A stretch of DNA of 64,000 nt from Lysobacter sp. Root494 (GTDB lineage Bacteria; Pseudomonadota; Gammaproteobacteria; Xanthomonadales; Xanthomonadaceae): contig NZ_LMFH01000005.1 of assembly GCF_001427225.1 (NCBI RefSeq), forward strand, positions 389,045 through 453,044, written 5' to 3'. Positions 51,793 to 61,880 of the stretch are shown one piece after another. The stretch's first letter is position 1. Each line of letters starts with the position of its first letter. The notes beneath the pieces are model-generated. The model was not told where the DNA came from, did not search any database, and saw only the letters and a list, made by a program, of their open reading frames with translations. Made by a program: the position numbers and the translations under genes.

Positions 51793-53856
51793 TCAGCGCA
51801 CCGGCATTCCGGGCTGCGCTCCGCTGTCGGCATCGAGCAGGTGTAGCGAGCCGCCATCGAAACCGGCGGACAGGATCATTCCCTCGCTCACGCCGAAGCG
51901 CATCTTCCGCGGCGCGAGGTTGGCAATGAACACGACGCTGCGGCCGACCAGTTTTTCCGGTTCGCCATACGAGCCGCGAATGCCGGAGAAGATCTGCCGC
52001 CTGCCCAGCTCGCCGGCGTCGAGCTCGAAACGCAGCAGCTTGTCGGAACCCTCTACGAATTCGCAGGCGAGCACCTTGCCAACGCGCAGGTCGAGCTTGG
52101 CGAAGTCGTCGATGCCGATCGTTGCCGGTGCCGGTGCCGGTGCTTCGCTCGCGGACGGCTTGGTCGCGGGAACCGCCGGAGTAGCGGCCGCTGGCGCCGT
52201 GGCCTGAAGGGTTTCTTTGGAAGCTTCGATCATGGTCTCAATCTGTTTCGGATCAATGCGGGTGAACAGGGGAGTGTAGGCGGCGATGCCTTGCGCCAGC
52301 AGCGGTGTTTCGAGATCGCTCCAGCGCGACACCGGCGCGGTGAGGAAGGCCTCCGCCTGTTCGGCGACGCGCGGCAAGACCGGCTTGAGCGCCGCGGCGA
52401 GCACGCGGAAGAGGTTCAGGCCCTGCGTGCACACCGCCTGCAACTGCGCGTCGCTGCCTTCCTGTTTGGCGAGCACCCAGGGCTTATGTTCGTCGATGTA
52501 CTTGTTGGCTTCGTCCGCCAGCAGCATCGTCAATCGCAGTGCGGTGGCGGCTTCGTTGCGCGCGTAGGCGTCCGCGATCGGCTGAAGTTGCGCGACGAAG
52601 TGCGTGTACATCACCGGGTCGGGTAGGTTCGAAGCGAGCATGCCGTCGAAACGCTTCTCGATGAAACCGGCGCAACGACTGGCAAGATTGACGAACTTCC
52701 CAACTAGGTCCGAATTCACCCGTGCGGTGAAATCGCCGAAGTTGAGATCGACGTCATCCACGCCACCGGAAGTCTTCGTCGCGAAGTAATAACGCAGCGC
52801 TTCCGGCGCGAGCCCGTGGTCGAGGAAAGTGCGCGCCATGATGAAGGTGCCGCGCGACTTCGACATCTTCTCGCCGTTCACCATGAGGTAGCCGTTGACG
52901 TGCAGTCGAGTCGGCGCGCGGTGGCCGGCCCCATGCAGCACCGCGGGCCAGAACAGGCCGTGGAAATTGACGATGTCCTTGCCGATGAAATGGTGCAGTT
53001 CCGCACCCGTGCCCGGTGTCAGGTAGGCGTCGAAATCGATGCTTTCGCGCGCGCACAGGTCCTTGAAGCTGGCGAGATACCCGATCGGCGCGTCGAGCCA
53101 TACGTACAGGTATTTGCCGGGATGGCCCGGAATCTCGAAGCCGAAGTAGGGCGCATCGCGCGAGATATCCCAGGCGCGAAGACCACCTTCGGCATCAAGC
53201 CATTCGAGCAGCTTGGCCTTCACGCCCGGCGTGGCGACATCGCCAGCGAGCCATTCGCGCAGAAATCCGCTGAAGTCGCCAACTTCGAAGAAGAAATGCT
53301 CCGACTCGCGGATCTCCGGCGCCGCGCCGCTCAAGACCGAACGCGGTTCCTTGAGTTCGGTCGGCGCATACGTCGCTCCGCAGTTCTCGCAGTTGTCGCC
53401 GTACTGGTCCGGCGTGCCGCAGTTCGGGCAGATGCCCTTCACGTAGCGGTCGGGCAGGAACATGCCCTTCACCGGGTCGTACAGTTGTGCCACTGAGCGG
53501 CGCTGGATATGACCATTGGATTCCAGACGGCTGTAGATCGCTTCCGTCAGGGCGCGATTGGTGGCGGAGTGCGTCGAGCCGTAATTGTCGAAGTCAACGC
53601 CGAAGGCAGCGAAGTCGCGCTCGTGGCCGATCTGGATTCCGGCAATGAATTCCTCGGGCGTGGTGCCCGCCTTCTCCGCCGCCAGCATGATCGGTGTGCC
53701 ATGCGTGTCATCGGCGCAGACGAAATGCACGGTGTTCCCGGACATCCGCTGCGCGCGCTTGAAGATGTCGCCCTGGATATAGCCGACGAGATGACCCAGG
53801 TGCAGTGGACCGTTGGCGTAGGGCAGGGCGCAGGTGACGAGCAGGTCGCGGGGCAT
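51793..53856 (-). CDS. metG: Methionine-tRNA ligase
   Basis: 687 residues from the ATG at 53856 ([23 protein letters not shown]). Class I motifs HLGH and KMSKSRGTF, a four-cysteine zinc knuckle region ([17 protein letters not shown]), the anticodon-binding helical domain, a Thr/Ala/Pro-rich linker and a C-terminal tRNA-binding EMAP-like dimerisation domain ([30 protein letters not shown]). The long frame upstream of this ATG is not part of the protein. In relatives metG sits next to mrp; here a 5.5-kb block separates them. Confidence 0.98.
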   Translation of the reverse strand: MPRDLLVTCALPYANGPLHLGHLVGYIQGDIFKRAQRMSGNTVHFVCADDTHGTPIMLAAEKAGTTPEEFIAGIQIGHERDFAAFGVDFDNYGSTHSATNRALTEAIYSRLESNGHIQRRSVAQLYDPVKGMFLPDRYVKGICPNCGTPDQYGDNCENCGATYAPTELKEPRSVLSGAAPEIRESEHFFFEVGDFSGFLREWLAGDVATPGVKAKLLEWLDAEGGLRAWDISRDAPYFGFEIPGHPGKYLYVWLDAPIGYLASFKDLCARESIDFDAYLTPGTGAELHHFIGKDIVNFHGLFWPAVLHGAGHRAPTRLHVNGYLMVNGEKMSKSRGTFIMARTFLDHGLAPEALRYYFATKTSGGVDDVDLNFGDFTARVNSDLVGKFVNLASRCAGFIEKRFDGMLASNLPDPVMYTHFVAQLQPIADAYARNEAATALRLTMLLADEANKYIDEHKPWVLAKQEGSDAQLQAVCTQGLNLFRVLAAALKPVLPRVAEQAEAFLTAPVSRWSDLETPLLAQGIAAYTPLFTRIDPKQIETMIEASKETLQATAPAAATPAVPATKPSASEAPAPAPATIGIDDFAKLDLRVGKVLACEFVEGSDKLLRFELDAGELGRRQIFSGIRGSYGEPEKLVGRSVVFIANLAPRKMRFGVSEGMILSAGFDGGSLHLLDADSGAQPGMPVR

Positions 53857-54004
53857 GGGAACGACAGCGGCGAAGAGGGCGCGATTATCGCATGCGGGGC
53901 AAAGCACCCCTGGCCGTCGCGCTGAACATTACCCGGAGCGGTGTCGGCAAGAGGCGCTTGTGCACGGGCCTTGAGCCTTTGTAGCGCTGCGTGGTGCCAG
54001 ATAG

Positions 54005-54032
54005 CACAACGGCCCGCTTTCGGGCCGTTGTG
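54005..54032. other. Perfect 12-bp hairpin upstream of metG / after DUF2147 gene
   Basis: CACAACGGCCCG and CGGGCCGTTGTG with a 4-nt loop. It lies 23 nt past the DUF2147 stop on the minus strand and 149 nt before metG. No T-run follows on the minus strand, so it may be a stabilising 3' hairpin rather than an intrinsic terminator. Confidence 0.6.
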
Positions 54033-54054
54033 AAAGGCATTTTGCAAGAGTCGA

Positions 54055-54510
54055 TCAGTCGCGTACCCACGTCGCGTCGCGGCAGATAAACACGGCCTTG
54101 CAGCCGGTCACCTGCAGCTTCTTGCCACCATCGAGCAGCTTCACCGACTTGGCCTTGAAGTTCATGCCGGCGGACGGCTTGAACCCCTGGCCATCACCCC
54201 ACGTTCCGTCGGCCTTGGCCTTCAGGTCCCAGAGCACCGGCATGCCGACGATCGGCTTGCCCTTGTCCTTGCCCGAGCACTTCTCGCAGGTCGCCGGCGC
54301 GGCAATGTTCTCGACGATCTTCGCCGCGAGATGGCCATTCTTCGCGGTGTAGACCTCCACGACGGTCATGGCCTTGCCGGTCTCGTCATCCAGCGTCTTC
54401 CAGCGCCCGATGGGCGAGGCCGTCGACTGCGCGAGAACGAGCGCGGAAGCAGCGACCAGCGTCAGGCCAAACACCGCCAACAGCAGATTCTTAGAAAGAT
54501 TGTTGCGCAT
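54055..54510 (-). CDS. DUF2147 secreted protein
   Basis: 151 residues with a clear signal peptide (about 1-28, cleavage near VLAQ-ST) and a small beta-rich DUF2147 domain: PIGRWKTLDDETGKAMTVVEVYTAKNGHLAAKIVENI, a CEKC pair, DKGKPIVGMPVLWDLKA and two more cysteines (TGCKAVFIC). Function of the family is unknown; periplasmic location is likely. Monocistronic between metG and the divergent TPR-sulfotransferase, at the metG edge of the accessory block. Confidence 0.87.
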   Translation of the reverse strand: MRNNLSKNLLLAVFGLTLVAASALVLAQSTASPIGRWKTLDDETGKAMTVVEVYTAKNGHLAAKIVENIAAPATCEKCSGKDKGKPIVGMPVLWDLKAKADGTWGDGQGFKPSAGMNFKAKSVKLLDGGKKLQVTGCKAVFICRDATWVRD

Positions 54511-54641
54511 TGATCAGTCCCCTCCGGACTCTGTCCTGCGCCGCCGGATGGCGGTGCGACGGCGCCTTTATATCGCATTCGGTGCCGTAGGGAAGCCGGC
54601 ATGCGGTCGGATCAATGAGGGGATAGGCTTAGTATCGGCGG

Positions 54642-56237
54642 ATGACTACACCGACTGCACCGACGACTGAACGCGCCCAGGTCTACGTAAATGCAATAGC
54701 CGCATTGAACCGCCAGGATTGGCGCGAGGCCCTGGATCTGGCCCAGCGATTGGCGCATGAGGTGCCTGAAGTAGCAGGCGTTCACTATGTCGCCGGAATG
54801 GCTGCGCTGAATCTGTCAGACCTCCGCTCCGCGGTCGGCTCCTTACAACAGGCCGTTCGCCTGGATGGCCGTCGCCCTGACTACCTGGCCACACTCGCGC
54901 GTGCGCTGGCGTCTGCCCAAATGCTTCCTGAGGCCGTTGAAGCGGCAGACGCTGCCGCTGCACTGCGACCTACCGATCCGCAGACGCTCAACACGCTCGC
55001 GGTGGTCTATTCGCAGGCGAACGCATATGAGAAGTCCGCGAGGATAAACAAACGCGCGGTCGACCTGCACCCGAATTCCGCGCCATTTCGGTTCAACTTG
55101 GCGACGTCGATGACCTTCCACGGCGATCTCGACGGTGCAGAGGTCGAGTACGAAACATGCCTGCGGTTGCAGCCATCACATTGGCAATCGCATCTGGGAT
55201 TGTCGCAGCTGCGCCGCCAAGATCCAGAACGCAATCACTTGATGCGCCTGCATCACGAGCTGGAACGGATCGATGGAGATCGCGTCGGAGAGATGTACCT
55301 GCATCTCTCCCTGTCCAAGGAGTACGAAGACTTAGGTGATCTCGACAGGAGTTTTGAACATCTATCCGCAGGCAAGGCAGCCGGGCGCGGGGGTCGGAAC
55401 TACACGGCGGAAAGCGACAAAGTGCTGTTTGATACGCTCATGGCGAATGTTCAGCCGGTGCGCGAACGCTCGGGAGGACATCCTAGTGAAGAACCGATAT
55501 TCATCATCGGAATGCCTCGTACAGGCACTACCTTGGTGGATCGCATCCTTTCCAGCCATCCGGACGTGCATTCCGCCGGTGAGCTTCCCAATTTTGGTGC
55601 CGTCCTGAAGCGTGCATCAGGAAGCCGGACAGCCAGTTTGTTGGATGCGGATACCATCGTGCTGGCGCGTGAGCTGGATTGGAGGCGAGTCGGAGAGGCG
55701 TATGTAGCCAGCACACGCCCTGGCACAGGTCGTACCCCTCGTTTCATCGACAAGCTTCCGCAGAATTTCCTCTACGCAGGTCATATCGCGCGAGCATTGC
55801 CAAATGCGCGGATCATCTGCCTGCGACGCAACCCGATGGACACTTGCCTGAGCAACTTCCGGCAACTCTTTCAGATGGGTTCGTCTTTCTACGACTATTC
55901 ATTCGACTTGCTAGGCGTCGGCCGCTACTACCTTCTGTTCGATCGCCTGATGACGCATTGGCAACATGTGATCCCTGGCCGGATCCTGGAAGTGCACTAC
56001 GAGTCGCTGGTGGAATCGCAGGAAGCGACCACGCGCGCGCTACTCGCTCATTGTGGACTGGATTGGGACGAAGCTTGCCTTCGTTTTGAAGAGAATGAGG
56101 CGCCTGTGGCCACCGCGAGCGCGGTGCAGGTGCGTTCGCCGGTATATCGCAGTTCGTTGCAGCGGTGGAAGCGCTATGAATCGCATCTGACCGCTCTGAA
56201 GTCGCTGCTGGAGCAGGCCGGCATTGTAGTCGACTAG
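54642..56237 (+). CDS. TPR-repeat sulfotransferase family protein
   Basis: 531 residues: about five tetratricopeptide repeats (roughly residues 10-245) followed by a sulfotransferase domain (about 285-525). The PAPS 5'-phosphosulfate loop is visible as IFIIGMPRTGTTLVDRILSSHP (RTGTT at 293-297) and the 3'-phosphate-binding motif as CLRRNPMDTCLSNFRQLF (about 393-410). No signal peptide: cytoplasmic. It should transfer sulfate (or bind PAPS), possibly to a peptide or sugar held by the TPRs; the acceptor is unknown. Base composition looks less GC-rich than neighbours. Converges on TonB receptor 2 with a shared terminator. Confidence 0.87.
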   Translation: MTTPTAPTTERAQVYVNAIAALNRQDWREALDLAQRLAHEVPEVAGVHYVAGMAALNLSDLRSAVGSLQQAVRLDGRRPDYLATLARALASAQMLPEAVEAADAAAALRPTDPQTLNTLAVVYSQANAYEKSARINKRAVDLHPNSAPFRFNLATSMTFHGDLDGAEVEYETCLRLQPSHWQSHLGLSQLRRQDPERNHLMRLHHELERIDGDRVGEMYLHLSLSKEYEDLGDLDRSFEHLSAGKAAGRGGRNYTAESDKVLFDTLMANVQPVRERSGGHPSEEPIFIIGMPRTGTTLVDRILSSHPDVHSAGELPNFGAVLKRASGSRTASLLDADTIVLARELDWRRVGEAYVASTRPGTGRTPRFIDKLPQNFLYAGHIARALPNARIICLRRNPMDTCLSNFRQLFQMGSSFYDYSFDLLGVGRYYLLFDRLMTHWQHVIPGRILEVHYESLVESQEATTRALLAHCGLDWDEACLRFEENEAPVATASAVQVRSPVYRSSLQRWKRYESHLTALKSLLEQAGIVVD

Positions 56238-56273
56238 CTTAGTAACTGCGCTTGGACAAACGTCTTGCCTGAT

Positions 56274-56304
56274 AAAAAAAGCCCGGCACATGGCCGGGCT
56301 TCTT
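56274..56304. terminator. Bidirectional terminator between sulfotransferase and TonB receptor 2
   Basis: AAGCCCGGC/GCCGGGCTT stem with a 5-nt loop; seven As on the left and TTCTT on the right, so strongest for the minus-strand receptor transcript. Confidence 0.8.
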
Positions 56305-56321
56305 GTGACGTTCGGAAGGTC

Positions 56322-59144
56322 TCAATTGAACTTGTAATCGAACTGAACGAATACCTCGCGACCGATCGGGCTGAACTGACGCCAGAAGAAGGGATAGGTG
56401 TTGAAGGTGTCGTCGCGCGGATGGATGCGATCGAAAACATTATTGACGTACAGGCCAAGAGTCGCCTTCTCGGTGATCTCCTTCGAGACGTTGAGGTTCC
56501 ACAGGATTTGCGGACCGATGCGACCGGTTTCTGCCCAGTTCGGTAGCGAACCCCAACGCGTGTAGTACACGGCCGTAGTCCAGTCGCTCTTCTCCCACAC
56601 CACATTGCCGCTGATACGACTGCGGTTGTTGAAGAATTGGGGATGATCGCGGATGTCCTCGACGGGCTCGCCTTCGAACTCCTGCTGCTCGAGTTTCAGT
56701 ACGTGCGTCCAGTTCAGGCCGAAAGTGAACTCGCCCATGCGGTCGGTATCGAGTTTGTAGCGCCAGGCCGCATCGATACCGCTCGTGCGGTTGAGGGATT
56801 GGTTGATCGGGAACGAGCGGAACTCGGTGACGTCGCCATCATTGAACGGACCGCCGGCGTCCTCGCGGTTGACAAGGCCAGTGTAGAACTGACAAGCAGC
56901 GGAAGTTGGATCGACGGCAGCGCCCTCGCGCGTTTCTCCGAGCAAGCAGTCGGCTTCATTGCGGAACAGCAGGCCAGAGATGTCTGCCACGGCATCACGC
57001 AATTCGATGGCGTAATAGTCCAACGACAGTGACATGTCATCCATGACATCCCAAACGAAGCCGACGGTGGTGGACTTGCCCTTTTCAGCTTCCAGGTTGC
57101 GGTCGCCCGCACGGGTTCCCTGGACCTGATAGTTGTAGTCGGCGCCGCTGCAGGGATTGGACGGGTCACGCGGATCGAAGCCATCGCGCCGGCACTTGTA
57201 CTCGTCGAAGATCGAGGTGAAGAAACCGGATTCTTCCGCATAGACATAGTGCATGTCAGGCGCACGGAAGCTGGTGCCGTGACTGCCGCGAATCAGCAGG
57301 TTCGAGAACGGGCGCCACTCAAGGCCAACTTGCCAGGTCGACGCATTATCGATAGCACTCGCGTCGACATATTTGTCCCACCGTCCGGCCGCATTCAGCT
57401 TAAGGGAACTCAGTATGGGCACGCTCAGTTCCAAGCCGGCCGCATATCGGTCCCGATCACCCCTGCCCCCGGTGCTTGTCAAATTGTAGATCGGTTCGGG
57501 ACCGGAGTAGTTCGGGTTGGTGCGTGGATCAGGATTGATCTCGTATTCCTGGCTCGCTGCTTCCAATACAGCAGCCATGCCCACGGAGCCTGCCGGCAGC
57601 TCGAAGATGTCGCCGGACACTACGAAACTGGCTTGATTGACGCTGGTCTCGGCCTTGTCTCTGACAATCGTATTGAGCGATGCGAAGGTTGCCGGATCGA
57701 TCGGGTTATAAAAGCGGTCGATATTCAGATTATAAGCGTCATAGCCATACCCAAGGATGTCCCCGCCTGCGAGTGGCTGGCCGAGGAAATATTCCTGCAA
57801 CGGATTGGCAAGGAAGCGAGGTGTGCGGCTGTCGAGCTCATACTGCGCACGCGACAAGGTTGCATCCCAATCGAAGCGCCCGTCGGCGAAGGTACCGCGC
57901 AAGCCTGCAGCGAAGTCGAAGGACTTCTCTTCAATGGTCGTTACCAATGAGTTGCCGGTTTCTGCCGGGGTAAAGATGCGCTGAAGCTGCGCATACGAGC
58001 CCGGCACACCGAACTGTTCCAGGAAAGGCGACTGCACATTGGCGAGATATATCCCAGGGGTTGACCAGAACTGCACGCCGCTCGTCAACTTGGCTTTCGC
58101 ACGGGTGTGGTACAGCTGGGCAAAGCCCTGCAGGTTGTCCGTGAAATCCATCGTTCCCGAAACGTAGAAGGACTGATTGCTGTCGCTATTACGGATGGCC
58201 TGCGTAGCCGGATAACCGAAATAACCGCAGCGCGGGCCGGTGTATACAGCGGATGTCTCGAAGAAGAAGGTGTCGAAATCTCCAAAACGACCGCAGGTGG
58301 TTTCGGCGCCATCCGGGAAAAGGCGGTTGCTGTCGAACAAATCAAAGGCCAGAAGGCCTTCGACCGGATTTACATCCTGGTCCGGCACGGAAGGATCATC
58401 GAAGTAAGAATCCATGAAGTCGCGCTGGCTGGCATACAACGCTTCGCGTTCCAGGCTCTCGAAGGCGTAAGTCACGCTCCAGTTCTCGCCGGTCTTGCCG
58501 CCGACCCACTGCACTTGGCCGGTATCGCCGCCGCCGCGCGTCGTAGTACCGGCGCGCACCGTCAGTTGATCGCCGTCAAAGTTGCTCTTCAGGATGATGT
58601 TGACCACGCCCGCGACTGCGTCGGAACCGTAGATGGCCGATGCGCCGCCAGTCAGGATTTCGATGCGCTCGATCGCGGCGGCCGGGATATTGGCCAGGTT
58701 CACCGCGTTGGATTCGCTGTTGTACGGCAGTGGGTAATCGGCAGCGCGCCGACCATTGATGAGGATCAACTGATAGCCCGGACCCAAGCCACGCAGGTTG
58801 AGAAAACTGGCATTGGGCGTGAAGCCGTTCTGGTTGAATTCGTTCTGAACGCTGCCGGTGAACTGGGTCAGGGTGTTCAGCGCATCGTAGACCGTGGTGA
58901 AACCTTCTTTCTCGATATCGTTCGCGGTGATAACGGTGATCGGAGCCGGACCTTCGATCTCCGCGCGCTTGATGCGGGAGCCAGTAACCACGACTTGGTC
59001 GAGGTTCGTGGTTTGTTCGTCGGTAGAGGCGTTCTGCTCTTGTCTCTCCTGCGCTATTGCAGCATTCGTGGACAGGAGTAGGGCGCTCAAAAGCGCCGCT
59101 GTCAGCCTGCTACGTTGCAGGCGCGCGGTGTTGCTAACTGCCAT
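56322..59144 (-). CDS. TonB-dependent outer-membrane receptor 2
   Basis: 940 residues from the ATG at 59144, which has an AGGGGAAAG ribosome site and starts a good signal peptide (ending near TNAAIAQ). The TonB-box region NLDQVVVTGSRIKRAEIEGPAPITVI is of the VVVTGSRI type, followed by the plug (NLRGLGPGYQLILINGRRAADYP, IPAAAIERIEILTGGASAIYGSDAVAGVVNIILK) and a large barrel with several extracellular-loop cysteine pairs (CKCRRD-like region, CSGADYNYQ, ADCLLGE). Ends in FDYKFN rather than a terminal aromatic. Ligand unknown; convergent with a TPR-sulfotransferase. Confidence 0.92.
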   Translation of the reverse strand: MAVSNTARLQRSRLTAALLSALLLSTNAAIAQERQEQNASTDEQTTNLDQVVVTGSRIKRAEIEGPAPITVITANDIEKEGFTTVYDALNTLTQFTGSVQNEFNQNGFTPNASFLNLRGLGPGYQLILINGRRAADYPLPYNSESNAVNLANIPAAAIERIEILTGGASAIYGSDAVAGVVNIILKSNFDGDQLTVRAGTTTRGGGDTGQVQWVGGKTGENWSVTYAFESLEREALYASQRDFMDSYFDDPSVPDQDVNPVEGLLAFDLFDSNRLFPDGAETTCGRFGDFDTFFFETSAVYTGPRCGYFGYPATQAIRNSDSNQSFYVSGTMDFTDNLQGFAQLYHTRAKAKLTSGVQFWSTPGIYLANVQSPFLEQFGVPGSYAQLQRIFTPAETGNSLVTTIEEKSFDFAAGLRGTFADGRFDWDATLSRAQYELDSRTPRFLANPLQEYFLGQPLAGGDILGYGYDAYNLNIDRFYNPIDPATFASLNTIVRDKAETSVNQASFVVSGDIFELPAGSVGMAAVLEAASQEYEINPDPRTNPNYSGPEPIYNLTSTGGRGDRDRYAAGLELSVPILSSLKLNAAGRWDKYVDASAIDNASTWQVGLEWRPFSNLLIRGSHGTSFRAPDMHYVYAEESGFFTSIFDEYKCRRDGFDPRDPSNPCSGADYNYQVQGTRAGDRNLEAEKGKSTTVGFVWDVMDDMSLSLDYYAIELRDAVADISGLLFRNEADCLLGETREGAAVDPTSAACQFYTGLVNREDAGGPFNDGDVTEFRSFPINQSLNRTSGIDAAWRYKLDTDRMGEFTFGLNWTHVLKLEQQEFEGEPVEDIRDHPQFFNNRSRISGNVVWEKSDWTTAVYYTRWGSLPNWAETGRIGPQILWNLNVSKEITEKATLGLYVNNVFDRIHPRDDTFNTYPFFWRQFSPIGREVFVQFDYKFN

Positions 59145-59195
59145 CACTTTCCCCTTAGCTGATGATTGGTTTACTTGTTTCGCCGGCCCCCAGCG

Positions 59196-59212
59196 GTTGG
59201 GCATGGCCCAAC
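59196..59212. other. Inverted repeat upstream of TonB receptor 2
   Basis: GTTGGGC-ATG-GCCCAAC, 52 nt upstream of the receptor start in the 230-bp divergent spacer with mrp. Could be an operator or leader hairpin; the rest of the spacer shows no clear promoter pair. Confidence 0.35.
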
Positions 59213-59374
59213 GGTTCGAACTTAACACGCGATTAACGCCCGTGGCATAGGCGACGAAGCTACGAACTTTGCCGATCTTGGTTTTTTACTGCCGTGCAAG
59301 GACTCTTTTGACGGTTCGGCCAACCCTGCGTGATCGTAGAATGTTGCAACCGACGCCTCCTGGTGTGATCTCCT

Positions 59375-60442
59375 TTGAATGATTCCCTGACGTCCCGCCT
59401 CGCGGATCTGGTATTGCCTGGTCTGGATGCGACCCTTGCGGATGCGGGCGCCCGAATTCGAGTTGCTGAGTCGGGTGGACGCCTGGCGATCGACGTCGTG
59501 TTGGGATTCCCGCCAGGTGGTTTGGATTCCTGGTTTCGGAAACAAGCCATGGGGCTTGCAGCGGCAGCGGGGCTTGATCTTTCGGCAGTCCGTCTGGATT
59601 CCCGCATCGCCAGCCACGCGGTGCAGGAAAAACTTTCGCCTCTTCCCAATGTCCGCAACATCATCGCGGTGGGCTCAGGCAAGGGCGGCGTCGGCAAGTC
59701 CACCGTTGCAGTGAACCTCGCGCTGGCACTCGCCGCAGATGGCGCGAAGGTCGGCATCCTCGACGCCGACATCTATGGCCCCAGCGTTCCCTTGATGCTG
59801 GGACTCGCGGGGCGCCCGGACAGCCCGGATGGCAAGACGATCGAGCCGATGCGCGCGCATGGGGTGGAAGCGATGTCGATCGGACTGCTGGTCGACCAGG
59901 ACACGCCGATGATCTGGCGCGGGCCGATGGCGACTTCGGCGCTTACGCAGTTGCTCACCGAAACGCGGTGGGGCGACCTGGACTACCTGATCCTCGATCT
60001 GCCTCCGGGGACGGGCGACATCCAGCTCACCATGGCGCAGAAGATTCCGGTGGCAGGTGCAGTGGTCGTCACGACGCCGCAGGACGTAGCCACGCTTGAT
60101 GCGCGCAAAGCGCTGAAGATGTTCGAGAAGGTCGATGTGCCGGTGCTCGGCCTCATCGAGAACATGGCGGTGCACGTGTGCCCGAACTGCGGCCATGCCG
60201 AGCACGTGTTCGGCGAAGGCGGCGGGCAGCGGATGGCGGAAACCTATGGCGTGCCACTGCTCGGCAGCCTTCCGCTCGAAGCACGCGTGCGGGAACAGGG
60301 CGACGCGGGCATTCCCATTGTGGCCGCCGACCCGGATTCAGCCGCGGCCCAGCTGTTCCAGCTGACTGCACGCCGGGTCGCGATCGAACTCGCCAAGCGT
60401 CCCCAGGTCGCCAGGCCGTTGGCGGTGTCGCTTCTGGGCTGA
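59375..60442 (+). CDS. apbC: Iron-sulfur cluster carrier ATPase Mrp/ApbC
   Basis: P-loop ATPase that carries and transfers Fe-S clusters. 355 residues: N-terminal DUF59-like part (about 1-85), deviant Walker A GSGKGGVGKSTVAVNLALALA, DADIYGPSVPLMLGL, LDLPPGTGDIQLT and the cluster-binding CPNCGHAEHVFGEGGG (CxxC). The start must be non-ATG: a TTG at 59375 gives a protein of standard length, and no in-frame ATG occurs before residue 68. Next to dcd, as in related genomes; its usual neighbour metG is 5.5 kb away. Confidence 0.95.
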   Translation: MNDSLTSRLADLVLPGLDATLADAGARIRVAESGGRLAIDVVLGFPPGGLDSWFRKQAMGLAAAAGLDLSAVRLDSRIASHAVQEKLSPLPNVRNIIAVGSGKGGVGKSTVAVNLALALAADGAKVGILDADIYGPSVPLMLGLAGRPDSPDGKTIEPMRAHGVEAMSIGLLVDQDTPMIWRGPMATSALTQLLTETRWGDLDYLILDLPPGTGDIQLTMAQKIPVAGAVVVTTPQDVATLDARKALKMFEKVDVPVLGLIENMAVHVCPNCGHAEHVFGEGGGQRMAETYGVPLLGSLPLEARVREQGDAGIPIVAADPDSAAAQLFQLTARRVAIELAKRPQVARPLAVSLLG

Positions 60443-60533
60443 TTTGCCCTGTGGAGCGCCGAAGGTGGCGAAACCGGCGGACCATCAGAGCGGCTAGAAT
60501 CGCCGTTCCTTTTACCTGGAATGCCGCATCCGC

Positions 60534-61118
60534 ATGAGCATCAAGTCCGACCGCTGGATCCGTCGCATGGCCGAGCAGCACGGCATGATCGAGCCGTTCG
60601 AACCCGGCCAGGTCAAGTTTTCCAATAAAGGCGGCGCCGCCGACGGCCAACGCATCGTCAGCTACGGCACTTCGAGCTACGGCTACGACGTGCGCTGCTC
60701 GCGCGAGTTCAAGGTGTTCACGAACATCAACTCGACGATCGTCGATCCCAAGCATTTCGACAGCGGCAGCTTCGTCGACATCGAATCGGACGTCTGCATC
60801 ATCCCGCCGAATTCGTTCGCCCTGGCGCGTACCGTCGAATACTTCCGTATTCCGCGCGACACGCTGGTCGTCTGCCTGGGCAAGAGCACGTACGCGCGCT
60901 GCGGGATCATCGTCAACGTGACGCCACTGGAGCCGGAATGGGAAGGACATGTGACGCTGGAATTCAGCAACACCACGCCATTGCCGGCGCGCATCTATGC
61001 GAATGAAGGCGTCGCGCAGATGTTGTTCTTCCAGTCGGACGAAGTCTGCGAGACCTCATACCGCGATCGCGGTGGCAAGTACCAGGGGCAGATGGGCGTC
61101 ACGCTGCCGCGCACCTGA
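60534..61118 (+). CDS. dcd: dCTP deaminase
   Basis: Makes dUTP for thymidylate synthesis. 194 residues, homotrimeric dUTPase-like fold: [108 protein letters not shown] with the catalytic Glu. ATG at 60534; 91 bp after apbC and probably co-transcribed, ending at a strong terminator. Confidence 0.98.
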   Translation: MSIKSDRWIRRMAEQHGMIEPFEPGQVKFSNKGGAADGQRIVSYGTSSYGYDVRCSREFKVFTNINSTIVDPKHFDSGSFVDIESDVCIIPPNSFALARTVEYFRIPRDTLVVCLGKSTYARCGIIVNVTPLEPEWEGHVTLEFSNTTPLPARIYANEGVAQMLFFQSDEVCETSYRDRGGKYQGQMGVTLPRT

Positions 61119-61141
61119 TACGAAACGGCTCGCTCGAATCG

Positions 61142-61171
61142 AAGGCGTGCCCGTCCGGCACGCCTTTTTTT
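61142..61171 (+). terminator. Rho-independent terminator of dcd
   Basis: AAGGCGTGCC/GGCACGCCTT 10-bp perfect stem, CGTCC loop and a seven-T run. Confidence 0.9.
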
Positions 61172-61223
61172 GCGCCAGGCCTTTGTAACGATCACGCAGG
61201 ACGAATACTGCTGCTCTTGAGCA

Positions 61224-61880
61224 TCAGTGTTCCGCACCAGCCGCGAGCCTGCGATCCGTGCCGGTTTCGAGTGCAACCTGCAATGCGATCCGAAGCCCGC
61301 GGATGACGGTCTCGACGGGCAGGGCAGGCGCGCCCGGATGTCGTCCCGCCTGCTCCGGAGAATAGGGAATGTGCACGAAGCCGCCGCGAATCCGGCGATT
61401 GCGCAATGCATGCATCAGTCCGTAGAAGACGTGATTGCACACGTAAGTGCCGGCGGTTTGGGACACCTCCGCCGGAATGCCTGCCTCGTGCAGCGCGGCC
61501 AGCATCGCCTTGATCGGAAGAGCCGTGAAGTAGGCCGCGGGGCCAGCCCTGACGATTTCGCTGTCGATCGGTTGCGCGCCAGCGTTGTCGGGAATGCGCG
61601 CGTCATCGACATTGATCGCCACGCGTTCCAGTGACATCGAAGCGCGACCACCGGCCTGGCCCACGCAGAGAACCAGCACCGGCTTCGTTTCGCGGATTGC
61701 CGTGCGCAATTCCTTGAGGGATGCGCCGAACTCGACCGGAAGTTGCCGCGCGACGATGCGATGTCCATTGATGTGCCGGCCATGCAATGCGCGAGTTGCC
61801 TGCCAGCTCGGATTTACGGATTCGTCATCGAACGGGGCGAAGCCGGTCAGCAACACGACCTTTTGCTTTTCCGAACTCAT
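61224..61880 (-). CDS. pcp: Pyroglutamyl-peptidase I
   Basis: Cysteine peptidase that removes N-terminal pyroglutamate from peptides. 218 residues from the ATG at 61880: [17 protein letters not shown], the catalytic Glu region [29 protein letters not shown], the Cys nucleophile in [18 protein letters not shown] and the catalytic His in [11 protein letters not shown]. Start overlaps the DUF979 stop by ATGA; last gene of the pxpA-DUF969-DUF979-pcp operon, so its product 5-oxoproline is the likely substrate of the upstream enzymes. Confidence 0.96.
   Translation of the reverse strand: MSSEKQKVVLLTGFAPFDDESVNPSWQATRALHGRHINGHRIVARQLPVEFGASLKELRTAIRETKPVLVLCVGQAGGRASMSLERVAINVDDARIPDNAGAQPIDSEIVRAGPAAYFTALPIKAMLAALHEAGIPAEVSQTAGTYVCNHVFYGLMHALRNRRIRGGFVHIPYSPEQAGRHPGAPALPVETVIRGLRIALQVALETGTDRRLAAGAEH

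Noticed and set aside
58107-59081. 324-codon open frame antisense to TonB receptor 2
   Set aside because: Lies wholly inside the receptor gene and matches no family.
59308-59342. Promoter for apbC (TTGACG and TAGAAT)
   Set aside because: The spacer is 23 nt, too long for a sigma70 promoter.
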